Part shown: one piece after another, positions 11,052 through 23,109 of the stretch
Layout: each line of letters begins with the position of its first letter
Numbering within the stretch: position 1 is the stretch's first letter
Source of the DNA: Lomentospora prolificans
Lineage: Eukaryota > Ascomycota > Sordariomycetes > Microascales > Microascaceae
Assembly: GCA_029532625.1 (NCBI GenBank)
Contig: JARFXM010000005.1
Coordinates: 1,240,001-1,304,000 of the forward strand
Direction: 5' to 3'
Length of the DNA: 64,000 nucleotides
Translations under genes and position numbers: made by a program
Notes under the pieces: model-generated
Told to the model about the DNA's origin: nothing
The model's input: only the letters and a program-made list of their open reading frames with translations
Databases searched by the model: none

Positions 11052-12722
11052 ATGACAATGTTCCTCCACTCTGGGGCGAGCCTTCATGGCCACGAATATT
11101 CAACTCCTCTAGCACCTAACCGCCCGCCGTTACGGATTCCCCTCCTAAGATCCGCCCTTCGACAAATGTCGGACCAGGAAACCAACGCTAACTATACAAC
11201 ACCCCGCCGCTCATTTCAAACACAATTGCCTAACTCCCAGGCCCAGCCATCCTCCGCCTCGGCCAGGCGAGTCTCATTCGAAGAGGCCCCTGAGACACCG
11301 ACCCTGGAACGACAACTCTTTCGTCCTCGACCCAAATCAGAATCCTTTGCTAGGAAGGAGCACGTAAGGTTTGCTGAACCTGAGTGCATCGATGCGGAGG
11401 AGTCGGACGTGCCACAGCGGTTACGGTCCCCGTCTTCAACCTGGTCAGCCCAAAGCGAAGACGATAGCGCATATTCGGAGTTGAGTGATGCCAACACTGC
11501 GTCACCTCAACCGCGGAAGAAGAGGAGGAGGACGCCCCGGTCAGCCATGCGGTACTTGGTTGCGCAGCCCCCTGCCTACAAGCACCGCCGGTTTATGCAT
11601 ACACGGCCCAAGCTTCTCCTTCAACTACAACAACTCACAGATGTCCGTCCCAAACCCGCCTTCGATGTACTATCTTCTAGCGTCCTTCGAGGGTCCCTCC
11701 TTGGTTCCTCGAGCATCATGAAGCGCTTCCCTAGGCTTATCGGCCGAGGGACTCACCTAAGCTCGGACGACCTCATTATTGCGGAGAGCGAGGACTATGA
11801 CTCTCTAAGCCCTGATGACGATCATGATCCCCTGAGCAACCGTGAACTCCTTGCCGTCATAAGCCCGCGGATAGTTGCAGGAGATGGGGGTACAGACATC
11901 GTTCTTGCTGATGGGTCAATATGGACAGCTTACCCAATGGCCAACTCGTCCTACGAGTTCGTCCACGTTAATGACGAAGGCCACACGGTTACGGCTCGAT
12001 GGGTGAAGAGGAAGATGGCTTTTGAGGAGGAGGCTCAGTATAAATACACCTTTAGCATCATTGATCCGTCGACGAGGCGACATCCCATCATGGGGACGCT
12101 AACGCAATCTACGCTCGAAGTTCTGAATCACTACACTACCGTATCCCCGTACTCCTCTGGCAGACACCCACCTACTCGGCCTTTCTCTTATGATGCGAAC
12201 GGTACCTCTCCTGCACCTCCCGACGCACGGACTTCGGAACGAACCATGCTACTAGTAGATCACTGCACGCGTGTGTTCATGACTGTTTCCGCGATGTGGA
12301 TATCTCTTCAGCTCTTGGGAATAATTTCAACCCCCCCGAATATCACCCCGCCGCCTTTGACGAATTCGCCCGCCCAGGGATCCGTCCGCTCGCGCAGGAT
12401 TTCAGGTACTGCATCTATACTAGGCGTATCGAGTCAGGGCAACGCGGCGAGTCAAATATGCACAGTGCCCTCATCGCCGGCAGTGTCCACATCTACTGCC
12501 ACCACTCTGCCCCAACAGGCCATGCCAACGGGTGAACTCAAACGAGCATCATCGACGGGGGCCGCATTCATGAGGCGAAGAATATCAGCATCCCCTGAGA
12601 AGCGGAAATCGATCAATGGCGACAGTATCCAGGACGGCATTTCAGAGCCGCCAGTGAAGCTTAAGCTCTACTCTAGAATCAAAAAGGCTCTGGGTTTCAA
12701 GAAGGCCGAAGCTGTGCGGTGA
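11052..12722 (+). CDS. Conserved-looking hypothetical protein (556 aa)
   Basis: A single uninterrupted frame from ATG 11052 to the stop at 12720-12722. I do not recognise a named domain. The N-terminal ~170 residues are Ser/Pro/Arg-rich and look disordered, with a basic PRKKRRRTPR cluster near 153-162 that could serve as a nuclear localisation signal. The middle (about 250-350) looks folded: an LLAVISPRIV stretch, DIVLADGSIWTAYPM, then YEFVHVNDEGHTVTARWVKR, suggesting a beta-rich domain. A hydrophobic stretch near 400-425 (RVFMTVSAMWISLQLLGII) may be a buried helix or one membrane segment. The C-terminus is basic (LYSRIKKALGFKKAE), possibly an amphipathic membrane- or nucleic-acid-binding helix. 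Coding status rests on length, amino-acid patterning and the long leader. Confidence 0.8.
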   Translation: MTMFLHSGASLHGHEYSTPLAPNRPPLRIPLLRSALRQMSDQETNANYTTPRRSFQTQLPNSQAQPSSASARRVSFEEAPETPTLERQLFRPRPKSESFARKEHVRFAEPECIDAEESDVPQRLRSPSSTWSAQSEDDSAYSELSDANTASPQPRKKRRRTPRSAMRYLVAQPPAYKHRRFMHTRPKLLLQLQQLTDVRPKPAFDVLSSSVLRGSLLGSSSIMKRFPRLIGRGTHLSSDDLIIAESEDYDSLSPDDDHDPLSNRELLAVISPRIVAGDGGTDIVLADGSIWTAYPMANSSYEFVHVNDEGHTVTARWVKRKMAFEEEAQYKYTFSIIDPSTRRHPIMGTLTQSTLEVLNHYTTVSPYSSGRHPPTRPFSYDANGTSPAPPDARTSERTMLLVDHCTRVFMTVSAMWISLQLLGIISTPPNITPPPLTNSPAQGSVRSRRISGTASILGVSSQGNAASQICTVPSSPAVSTSTATTLPQQAMPTGELKRASSTGAAFMRRRISASPEKRKSINGDSIQDGISEPPVKLKLYSRIKKALGFKKAEAVR

Positions 12723-14418
12723 CGAGCATTATACACGCAACAATCTTATCTATAAGGGGACGTTGAAAGCCCATCAGAAGGCATGAGCTACATATTTTTC
12801 TTTGTTGACATTTATTTTGGATTATCATTTGGAATTTTTGGTGTTCGGAATTGGAAAGATAAAACGGTATCATGTTATGACTCGAACGAAGCATTGTATA
12901 TTATGGGCTGAATCAGCCAGCGCGCGAGACCGCAGCACATTTTGAGTTTCGTATGTAGATATCAGCCCGAGAAATGGCGCGGCAGAACGAAGGCGATGAG
13001 AATGTTAAGAGACAGAGCCTCCTTATCCTCGATTATATATACGCCCAAACCACTTTTTTCAGCTATCGTAGAGTTATTGGTTGCTGTCTGTGCGGTGTAT
13101 GTGCAAATGGCCTAGACTTACCGAAATGGCTGTCGGTGCAAAACTGAATGCCGGCCAGCTGTGCTTAGTCGGACTTTTGGTATTTTCTTAGGCATGCCGC
13201 GGCTCAAAAGCCATGAGCTATTATGGTTTCGCAGCTCGAGACGCAAATGTTGCTTCTATCCCGATACAAGGAGGCAAAGGTTGCTCTCAAGGCAGGCACT
13301 TCGACGCCAGCGGCGAAGTAAACTTACCCTCGCTCCGTTGCTTCCTTAGTCTCAATCTCTTCATGCGGCAGGGTGCGCCTCCCTTTGAACGGCGTTTCTT
13401 GGTTGTGCCTTGGACGCCGAGCATGGACAAGAGGAGGAGTAGATCTACTCCGAGGAACCTTAGGGGCTTGGCAAGCAACGCCGCTTGGCGGTGTTGCCTG
13501 TGGATGGCCCTCTTTGTGAGAGAAGAGTAGGACATCTTGGAGTTTGGTTTCTGGCCAATATCCTCTTCGATGCTTCGTCTGCCGGTGTTCAGTTGAGTTC
13601 CGCTACGGCTTCGTCAGTCTCGTTATTCAAGGACGACCGAGTCTGATTCTCTCGATATCGACGTACATTAGGTATTGGGCTTTGAAAATTCGGCTCTATC
13701 GACCAATCGATGAAAGTACTTGTTATATTGCAATTATATAATGAGAATATAATAGTAGGAGGTGAGGCATTGAGCTCAAGAGGTTGCTAGAAGTTGTAGG
13801 TACTACTATCTTGAGCAAGATATTCGACTCGGGAAAGAGAATTATCCATTGAATAGAAAAGGAGAAGGGCCCTAATATGAGAGCCTCTATTCAAATTCTA
13901 ATGCTCTTACAATGAATCAATGCTATCTCTATCACCCGTACCTTCCTCACCACATCAGGATGATGACGAGGTGTAAGTCGTGCTTTCCCGCGTCTAATTA
14001 GACAGTGTACAAACGAATTATGACACGGCGTATGACATATCATTGGCCGAAATTTAACCTTCCACCGACTGATTTTGAGTTTGGAACCTTTAGAGCTTTA
14101 GCTAATACAGTGTGAGGTTTTTCAACGCTGCGGCTCTGCAATCTCATCAGCAGCGACCTTCTCGCAGTGGCCGAGATTTGCACACCCGGAACGATCCAGC
14201 AGCGCTGGCACACGGACCCGTATTATAGACGAAGTACGCAAGAGCTTCCAGGGGGATGAATTTCTAGGTGCGCTCCGCTCACGGAGTTGATTGACCAGGC
14301 ATGTCAACTGGCCGTGGCTTAGCAAACGAGACGAAAGCGTCCCTTGCGTCTGTCCGCGTTCCTCATCTGGTGAATTCGTCTCCATCTCTACAAAGATTCC
14401 CTTGAGACGAACGTCAAC
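12723..14418. other. Intergenic region, AT-rich in part
   Basis: About 1.7 kb. From 13650 to 14100 it is clearly richer in A and T than the coding areas. A minus-strand frame at 13535-13287 has a hydrophobic N-terminal segment and a GTAAGT donor, but I could not connect it to a convincing second exon. No gene called. Confidence 0.4.
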
Positions 14419-15747
14419 ATGAAGGCTAGTTACTCGAAGGAGATTAGCTCTAGTCCTCAAACTTACAGTTCTCAATGCATCGAGATTCCGGACTCAGGCC
14501 CGTCTTCGGATGAGGAGTCCTCCGCCGGACACAACCAGGGTCCCCGGAGCGAGAGTGCGGTGGCAGATTCCGCCTCCGAGGCTAGTGAAGCCGACCGGAC
14601 CCCCGAGGAAACAAGGAAACCGGATTTCGGCGGTTGTGACCCTGAAGCCCATGCGACATCGAGCTACAATTTCAATCTACAACCGACTCTTTTCGACCTG
14701 CAACAAGATCCGGAGACCCAAAGCACAGTGTCGTTCTCTGTCGCGTGCTTCAAGCCCGTTGACGCTCTCATGGGCAGCGGGGATTGGCTGACGCCGCTCC
14801 TCGACCAGTGTCCTCAGACCCAGACGGGTAAAAACCTTTGGAAACATCTGAAATACCTACGGCGTAACCTTGCTGATTCTGTACCACGCTGGCCGCGCCT
14901 CTCCGAGCAGACTGCACATCTCCAGCAGCGATCAAGCTCTTACCAACATGCCATTGATCGGATCAACGATGCCGTGCAAGATATCAGGTACAACTTGGAT
15001 GAGGAGAGAGCCGTCGTGAGGCGAACCGAGGTCCGCCGTCTACATATCCCCATGTGCGTCGCGATCATGCAGGCGGTCGTGGATGCAGCCGTGGAGCCTG
15101 GCAGTGAGATAGGGACTTTTACGAAATCTACGTTGAATATCCTTACTCAGGCATCGACGTGGATCATAAGACTGAATCTTGCAGCTGTGGATGATAGAGA
15201 TACTATTATAGATGTGGATTCAGACGACGAAGATTTTGAGCCTGTGGAAGGCCCTAGGGGGAACTTGGTAGCTGCGATGGAAGGGCTTGTGAAACGAATA
15301 TCAGGTGCCATCCACGCCGTTGCTGAGCAGGAAAAGCTTGCGAATAGGCAAACCCAAGATTCTAGAGACGAGGGAACCGAGAGCCGGTCGGGAATAGTGG
15401 ACCAGCTATCAGTGGCCGGCGACGGCGAAGGCTTGGCCGCAAACGGGATCACGAACCCATCCGAAATTTCCACTACGAATACGGATGTGAATAAATATAT
15501 CGCATTACTGGAGGCAAGTGAAGAGGAGGGGGTTCCTCAACCTGACCCAAAGTCGAGCACCCCTAAGGTACCCGAGAACCACCACCTCGTTCCGGTCACG
15601 CAGTCTTCTAAACCTGCTGCACCCGTTAGACGGGTCGATCGGAAGGCCCAGATGCGAGAAAAAGAAGCCCGCAACGCAAAGACAAACGGCTCGGCTCTCA
15701 ATCCGGCTTCGATGGCCTCTATAGAGCGAACCTTCGGCCCTGTCTAA
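14419..15747 (+). CDS. Hypothetical protein (442 aa), possibly nuclear
   Basis: A single frame from ATG 14419 to the stop at 15745-15747, with no intron needed. I do not recognise the family. Residues 1-75 are Ser/Glu/Asp-rich and disordered-looking (for example SGPSSDEESSAGHNQGPRSE). Residues ~100-265 look helical and structured (VDALMGSGDWLTPLLDQCP, LWKHLKYLRRNLADSVPRW, RRLHIPMCVAIMQAVVDAAV). An acidic patch DVDSDDEDFEPVEGP follows near 270-285, then a disordered tail ending in a basic, coiled stretch (VRRVDRKAQMREKEARNAK). No signal peptide or transmembrane segment is evident. The acidic and basic patches would suit a chromatin or nucleolar factor, but that is speculation. Confidence 0.8.
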   Translation: MKASYSKEISSSPQTYSSQCIEIPDSGPSSDEESSAGHNQGPRSESAVADSASEASEADRTPEETRKPDFGGCDPEAHATSSYNFNLQPTLFDLQQDPETQSTVSFSVACFKPVDALMGSGDWLTPLLDQCPQTQTGKNLWKHLKYLRRNLADSVPRWPRLSEQTAHLQQRSSSYQHAIDRINDAVQDIRYNLDEERAVVRRTEVRRLHIPMCVAIMQAVVDAAVEPGSEIGTFTKSTLNILTQASTWIIRLNLAAVDDRDTIIDVDSDDEDFEPVEGPRGNLVAAMEGLVKRISGAIHAVAEQEKLANRQTQDSRDEGTESRSGIVDQLSVAGDGEGLAANGITNPSEISTTNTDVNKYIALLEASEEEGVPQPDPKSSTPKVPENHHLVPVTQSSKPAAPVRRVDRKAQMREKEARNAKTNGSALNPASMASIERTFGPV

Positions 15748-18700
15748 CTAGCATCGCTCTCTTCCGCTCCGCTCCCCTTTGCGAATGAATATTAGATGAC
15801 CACAAGCACAGTGGCAGTTCCGGCAACTCCAACTACAACAACCGTGGCTGGGTCCGCTTAAAGCGGCCCATCTCCTATCGGAGACGACAGAGGCAGCACC
15901 ATTTTGAGTTCACGTGAGGTGCGAGCGAAAATTCTCGGCGTTGAGCTGAACAGGGTCGTCTTGGACGAAGGACGACAATGAGAACACAATCTCGCGGTTT
16001 ACGAGTGTTCAGCGCGGTGAGACTGTTGATACGGGAAAAATTGCGGGGGAGCTTGGCTGGGACTAGGAGGAAGTTAGGCAGCGTATTTCGGCGATAGGTG
16101 GTAACGAGGGAGTTTTGTAGGAAGAACAAACTGCCTATTAGTGGATGGATGTGGTAAGGCGGTATTTACATCTCCTGGGTTGCATCGTGGCTAATGGGGA
16201 TAAGGAAACAGTCTAAAATGGTGGTGTTTAGGCATCGAGAGATTTGAATGTTTCGACGGCTATCCAATATACCAATGTTCAGTTCTCTAGCTCTCATCAA
16301 TATCTCCTTCCTCAACCCGGGCAACTCTACCGAGGTATTGCCAAGGGAATTGTCTGGTAGGTCTTTGGCCCTTCCAAGAGCTTGGGGGTCGGGTAAGACA
16401 GGATATAATCAAGATGACAGCCATCTGATTTATTACGAGGTGTGGAAATTGAGTCAGCAGAATTCAGCTCATCAACGGTTCCGCTTCCTCCTACTCCTGT
16501 ATATTACAAGCAATCAGAAAAGGGTTGACAAGCGGAAACCTGAAACCTGCACATGGGACACAGCAAACGTTATTTCTCGCCACAGGGATTCGGATTCCGT
16601 GCCTCCTCGTCCTTCCAATCCAAAATAACCCCTATTTCACCAAGCCCGAAAGGGTCCCATGGCCAGGCTGGCTGGCCTCGAGTTAATTGAAGTCGACCTC
16701 CAGGTGGGTCTAGCATCATTTCCCGGGAATGGTGTGGCGGCCCTCTGGCCAGGACCAAGGGGAAAAAAAAAAAAAAAAGGTGACAACTCACTGGATGGTG
16801 ACAGGCTTCCACGCGGCTCGACTATCGCCAACGCTCTGCAACAAAAAGGATTCTAGCATCTCGTTTCAGAAGGCCTATAATACCAAGAGATATCCCGTGA
16901 TGGACCACGGATGCTCTTGAGGATATAGCATTTTTTTTTAATGCCCGTATGCTTAATACGCGGTGTGGGCTCCAAGCGCTCCAAGCTTTCTCTTTGCTCA
17001 GTGCTTCGAGCACGGGCCAAGCGCGGATCCGGATCGACGTTGGTGACCTGCTTTGCGCATTCTTGCCCGGCCCGGCAAGTTCTCGACCGTGTCGGAGGTA
17101 GGTGTAGTCTAAAACGGGTCGTTATGCGTCATGTTTGTAACGGCGGAAGGGAAAGCGGAAGAGAAAATCGCTGGGATGGTGAGATGATCATGGGTACTCC
17201 TAAAGGCACGGGCTGGAAAGAAGGGTCTCGAGGCTGGCATCCAAATTGATTGCATCTTGGGCAAGGTAGCCTTGACGCGCATGGTTTGGGGTTTTCGCGT
17301 CCGCTAGAAGCGCAAGGGTTCAGGTGGTCATTGTGCCCAATGACAGGGTTGCGCCGTAATTCGTGGCCATTGGCGTCGACGTCTAGTCCGAGTTTAGTTT
17401 AATAATATTACGTAGTTGTCGACAAGCAGTCCCGTCCAGGGTCTCGTTCCACATGAGCTGGCTATGGATAAGTACAGTGCACAGGCTTCGGGCACATCAG
17501 ATGAAGGGACGAGAGCACAGAGAACCTGGTCTAGTCGAGAGATCAAGTCTCCCTTTGCATAGCTGGCTACACAGTACGGCCGTGGCTTTCTAAACAAACC
17601 AGAGCGGCGACGGTCCTGGCCTTGTCAACTGTGTACATGCTGCATCTGCCCTGCTGAGTATCTTGTTGCAGAAACGTGGAACAGCACCCCACGCAGCTCC
17701 GGGCTCCCAAACTGTAGCCACGTACATTGAGATCATGCTTGCACCCAGATATGCGTAAAATGGACGCAAGCAACCTGGTGTAGTAGATACCTCATACTGG
17801 TTACTGTGTTGAAGTACCCGGCCTGGCAGGTCCTCCTCATGCTGGCTACGTACTTCGTACCTTTTTTAGTCCATATTGAACGTGATTAGCCCGCCCGCTC
17901 CCACAGTGCCACGGTGTGCTACCCCTGGTTGGCCCCAGTGGGCGCTGCGACCTGTGCTAGGCTTAATGCGGCCAGCTGCCAATCCGCAACCTGAAAGGTG
18001 CCAATCTCGGAACTCTCCAAGCCCAGTGGCCCTCTTCGCGTATTGGTTATTGGCATTGGCATTGGTCCTGGGGAGTCCATCCTCCTGCTCGGCCCGGAAG
18101 ACAAAGTCAATTTTCGAACCCTCCCCTTATCCACTTCTCCTGGAAAAACTTCGCGAAGGGAAAAAGAGAAGAAAATAAACGCGAGATTCACGAGAGACGA
18201 ACGTCCGAGTTACCCACCGCATTCCCGTTGATTCTTCCTAGTCTCAGGGGGAGCCTCTTTGTTCAGAACGACGCTTTCGCTTGTTGAACTTGCTCGACCG
18301 CCTTCGTTGACCGGTCTTTGTGTCTTCGCAATCGAACGACTCCCCGGTCTCGCTTTCCATCACCCATCGTCCGAACGTGTCGATTCTTTTCATCGATCGG
18401 ACGAGCCTGTTTGAACGTTATTTGTTGTTGTCCTCTTCTCTCGTGTGCTCTACATCCTTGTAGCACGTCCTTCAGGAAAAGCTCCTTTGGGAATCATCTC
18501 TGTGGTAAGCCCGAGCGAGACCGAACCCGTGCCTTTTCGACGTTGTGTGATATCTACATGAGTCTTTCACTCATGAAAATTGCAATTGTGGCCTGGACGA
18601 CACCTGGCCTTGTTTGCGATTAGGCATCCTTGAATAATCTCAAGGATGCCAGATACATGCGGCACCCGCGAATCTCTGCATGATAGCGGCCGACCTCTCA

Positions 18701-18819
18701 AGGGACCTTACTAACCAGATGGGTGGTGCTGTAGTTCCTGTCAGTTGTCATCGAGAATTGCGTCGTCCGCTCTCCCATTTTGCAACTAAACCTTTCTCGT
18801 CTTGCCCAAGGTAGATACA
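15748..18819. other. Gene-free region and upstream region of the coiled-coil gene
   Basis: About 3.1 kb with no supportable gene. It contains a run of 16 A at 16763-16778. Short frames at 16129-15875 (-) and 16248-16628 (+) lack recognisable content. The stretch from about 18230 to 18800 is CT-rich and carries small upstream ORFs (ATG near 18558 and 18647), so it probably includes the 5' UTR of the next gene; an untranslated intron ending near 18810 is possible. Confidence 0.4.
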
Positions 18820-21800
18820 ATGGCCGACAACGAGAGCTTCGAGGTCGTTTCTCACGACGACACCGCTCCTGCTAGCTCGGGTCCCGCCGAGACTAGCCCA
18901 GCACCCTCCTCGCCACCCTCTGTCACCAATGGTGCCGCCAAACCCAAGACGTCGATGACCGGCACTGCCACGAAGACCACCACCGGGGTGCGCCGTCCCG
19001 TGACCACCACCTCATCTGCGACCAAATCCACAACGTCCACCGCCGCTCGTGGTGCCGGGGGGCTTAGCAAGCCTCCCACCCGACCTCCAGTTTCTTCTAC
19101 TGCCCGCCGCCCGACTACTGCTAGCTCCACGTCGACCGCAACCCACCGATCGCGCCCTTCCATCTCCGCATCTGAGGACGAGAGCAAAAAGCGCACACTG
19201 GCTTCTAGCGCCCGTCGCACGTCCACTGTTTCTGGCTCCTCTGTGACTTCATCCTCGCCCGGAAGGACGGTTGAACGCAAGACTGGGACGACGACTGCTC
19301 CTTCTGCCGCTAGTGCCGCAAGGCGTGCCGCCACTGGCACCGCCGCCCCCTCCCCCCGGACAGCCACTGGTACGACCGCTACTAGGGCCCCTACCTCGAC
19401 TACTGGTACCGCTGCTACTACCACCAGGACTCGTCCTGCCGCTACCGGCGTTGTTGCCGAAGCCAGGAAGAGACTCTCTATCGCAAGCGGAAGCGGCCCT
19501 GCCTCTGCTACGAAGCCCGCTGCTCGCGCCGCAGCCGCTTCTAACGAGGAACTCGAGGAACTCAAGGCTAAGTTGGTGGAGAAGGAGGCTGAGATAGAGT
19601 CTCTTAAGACTCAGGTCGAGACCGCTGAAAGCAAAGTGAACGAGCTTGGACAGCAGGTGCAAAATGAGGAAGCCGGTGTAAAGACTGCCGAGGAGACTAT
19701 CCGAACTCAGCATGCTGATCAGATTTCCGAGCTCAAGGCTGAACGTGAGACGATTGTTGCCGATCTCGAGGGCCAAGTTGCCGCCGCAAGCGAAAAGCTA
19801 CAAGCGGCCGAGTCAGAACTTGAGACGCAGAAGGCCCAATATGACGCCGTCCTTGCTGCCAAGGAAGCTGCGGAAGCCGAGCTTTCCTCTCTAAAGCAGA
19901 CCATCGAGGCTCTCGAGGCCGCTCACGCCGAGAAGCTGACCGAATCTGAGGCTGGTCTTAACAAGGCCGTTGAAGAACACTCAGCTGCAATCCAGGCACT
20001 CGAGGCCAAGCATGCTTCAGAGTTGGAGAAGCTTTCTTCTGACTCATCCGATAGCGCACAAATGATTGCTGCCCTTAAGGCTGGTCATGAATCCTCCCTT
20101 GCCGAGCTCCAGAAGAGGATCGACGACTTGACCGCCTCTCAGGCAACGCTTGAGGCTAACCATGCTGCTAGCATCGCTGCTGCCAGCGAGGAGCACGGTT
20201 CTAAGGTCACTGCACTCGAGGCTCAGGTCACGGAGCTCACCGCTAAATTGGAGGCTGCCGAGAAGGCGACCGAAATCGCAGCGGTCGAGCTTCAGGCCAA
20301 GGTCGCTGAGCTCGAGGGTGTGAAGGTTAACCTTTCCGATTTCGAGTCTCAGCTGAACGCTGTCAAAGCCGAGCTGGACGCGTCCAATAACAAGCTAGCC
20401 GCCCTGGAAGAAAAAGCTGCCGCTGCACAGCAAGAAATCAACGCAAAGGATGAGAATCTCAAAGAGGTTATGCGGAAACACGAGGAGCAGCTGAAGCAGG
20501 TTTCGAAGGATTATGAAGACGAGATTACTAGCCTCAACGGGGATGCCCTCTTCAAGCGAAAGTTCCTGGAGCTCGAAGAGAAGCATAACGAATTGACCGA
20601 GACCCACTCTACCGCTGTTGAAAGCCATAATCAGGCGCTCGAAGCAGCTAAGAAGGAGCACGAGGCTGCAGTCGCGGCTCTCCAAGCACGGGAGGAGGAG
20701 TTCCAGAAGGATCTCGCTGCCCTCCGTGCCAGCCATGCAGAGGAACTTCACGGTGCCAGACACACTGCGGAGGGTGAACTCGAACACACTATGGGCAAAC
20801 TAAAGGACAGCCACGCGAAGCAGATAGAGATCCTCAAGAACGAGAGCGAGGTCGCACTTGCCAAGGAGCTCGAGGCCTTGGGTGCTTCTCACTCCAAGAT
20901 CATTGAGGAGCTTAGGAAGGAGAGTGAGGAGGAGAAGAAGAGCATCATTGCTGCACACGAGCAGGAGATTGCTAAGATGAAGGAGACCGGCGACAGTGCT
21001 CACGCTGCTGAGATCGAAGAGCTCAAGAAGGCTCTTGAGGTTGCTAAGGCCGAGGCCGACGCGGGTAGCAGCGCTCAGATCGCCGAGATTGAGCAGCTAA
21101 AGAAGGATCTAGAGACTGCCCAGGCCCATGCCGCGGAGGCTCAATCTCAAATTGAGTCCGGTGCCAGCGCCCATAGCGCCGAGGTTGAGGCTTTGAAGGC
21201 GGATCTCGAGGCTGCTAAGGCCCAGATCGAATCCAGCGCTACTGCTTATAGTGTCGAGATCGATGGTTTGAAGAAGGATCTCGAAGAAGCTAAGAGTGAA
21301 GTCGAGAAGGCCCAAGCTAACCTCGCATCCACGCTAGACGCTGCCAAGCGGGAACTCGAAGCGTCGCATGCGGCCGAAGTTGAGAAACTCATTTCCATTA
21401 ATGCCGAGGCGATTGACGCTCTGAAGAAGCAATCGGCTGAAGATTCTGCTTCTCAGGCTGAGACAATCACCCTTCTCAAGGAGACACAGGCGAAGGCGCT
21501 CGACGAATTGACCGCTGAACATGAAGCTAGGGTTGCGGCTCTTGTTGAGGAGGGCACTAAGTACAAGGTGAGTTTGTTGGATCACAAATGCGAAGGACAC
21601 GCGGAGAGTAGCTTACTAACGTGTGACGGATTAAATAGGCGGCTGCTGAAGAGCTAGAGTCGGTCAAAGAAACCCTCGCCAAGGTTCAAGCCGACGCAGA
21701 GGAGCTTGGTCAACAACTCGCACATGAGAAGATGGAGCGTGCAACCGCACAGGCTGATCTCGACGCTGCCCGCAATGTGAAGCCTGATACTTCTGAACTC

Positions 21801-22580
21801 GACGCCATCAAGATCGAACTCGAATCTCAGAAGGAGACGTATGAGAAGCAACTTGCGGCTAGCAAGGAAGAGCTCGACAACCTCAGGTCAGACGTCGAGA
21901 TGGCACAGAAGGAGTTGGAAGCCCAGAAGCTCGATTCGGAAGCCAAGACCAAGACAGCCAAGGCGGACTATGAGGAAATGCACCACGCCATGACTGAGCT
22001 TATCGAGTCCGAGCAGAAGAAGACCAAGGAACTCCAGGAGAAGCTCGAGGACTTGGAGAAGAAGGTAGAGGAGAAGGAGAAGGTTGTCGACGAGCTCCAG
22101 GCGCAGCTCAAAGTCAAGGATGCTGAGATCGCCGAGGCTAAGGTTTGACTCCGTTGCCTTGATATCTGCAGAACCGACCCGGCTAACATGACATTTATAC
22201 AGGCCAATGCGGCGGCGACGCCCACAGACAAGAGCGTCGACGCTGATGCTGAGAACGAGACCGCCGCGACCGAAGGTGAGGAAAACGACTATTCGTCAGC
22301 AGCATTAGCTTCGGTGCGAGGGCCCCTTGCTTGATGCCTTCCTTTATGTACTTCCTCGTCCGCGTGGAAGTGCAGTTGATGAGACCATCGCTAACGGTCC
22401 TCCTCTTTTTAGCTGGCAAAAGCTAGGGTGACGGCTAATCAAATGGACTCCGTCGAGTCTGACATTCGGGAACGTAACCGAGAGTAGGTTGGGGCATGTG
22501 ACAAAGGAGTAAAGGCGCAGTTCGCTAACCATCAGTGTAGGATGCTCAACTCGATTACGGACATTAAACAGTCGGCTTGA
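18820..22580 (+). CDS. Long coiled-coil protein (1157 aa), putative cytoskeleton/MTOC-type scaffold
   Basis: Five exons: 18820-21567, 21639-22142, 22203-22313, 22413-22483 and 22541-22580, all in phase; introns are 71, 60, 99 and 57 nt. Residues ~1-240 are Ser/Thr/Ala/Arg-rich and disordered, basic overall, resembling microtubule- or scaffold-binding tails. From about residue 240 to 1085 the protein is almost continuous heptad-type coiled coil rich in Ala, Glu, Lys and Leu, with internal repeats at about 727-830 (AEIEELKKAL / AEIEQLKKDL / AEVEALKADL / VEIDGLKKDL). The C-terminus encoded by exons 3-5 is short and helical, ending DIKQSA. A shorter alternative, using GTGAGG at 22276 as donor, would stop soon after the exon-4 acceptor; the five-exon model keeps a coherent helix and is preferred. 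Function is not assigned. Such proteins often get labels such as 'M-protein repeat' by composition alone, which should not be trusted. Confidence 0.85.
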
Positions 22581-23109
22581 TATGCTTCCCCAAAGGCAGT
22601 CTGGTTTTTGAACGTGGTGCGTAGCACATGTGTGTTTTTTTGATGTGGCCGGAATGATGAGGTCTCTTGTTATTATACCTTTTTGTAATATCCCCTTGTC
22701 TCGTGATTACCCAAGAGTGAAGCTCGCAGCAGTTTTGATTAGGAAAGGATGGCTTGTTTCCTAGTGCATTGAGTGGTTGCGTGGACGAATTGGGGTGGGA
22801 TGGGATTCGACGATACCCTCTTTCTTGATACCGATAACCATTTCTTGGAATATCTAATCAATAGTATTGCTTTTGATCGTATTTAATGTCATTATTATAG
22901 TGAGTTTCAAAATGCTTATAAAGTACAAGTGCTACGTGGGTTTTACTGTGTAATCAATGATGAACAACCACTATGCTACGATGGAGCCCAAGACTCGATT
23001 TATCTAAAGCTCAGGATCTGACAAATTGGGAAGCTAAGTTTGGTGCGTGTCCAAAAGCATGCGTGATAGGCGTATAGTGCTGAATAAGTTGTCCGTTACC
23101 CCAACAAGC
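22581..23109. other. 3' flank and tRNA upstream region
   Basis: Holds the 3' UTR of the coiled-coil gene, with T-rich segments near 22635 and 22675, and AT-rich spacer before the tRNA. No gene seen. Confidence 0.45.

Noticed and set aside
13287..13535. 82-codon minus-strand frame with hydrophobic N-terminal segment and a GTAAGT site
   Set aside because: Might be a first exon of a secreted protein, but no second exon in frame could be found.
15875..16129. 84-codon minus-strand frame with an Arg-rich N-terminus
   Set aside because: No family recognised and no splicing partner; a mitochondrial-type peptide was considered without support.
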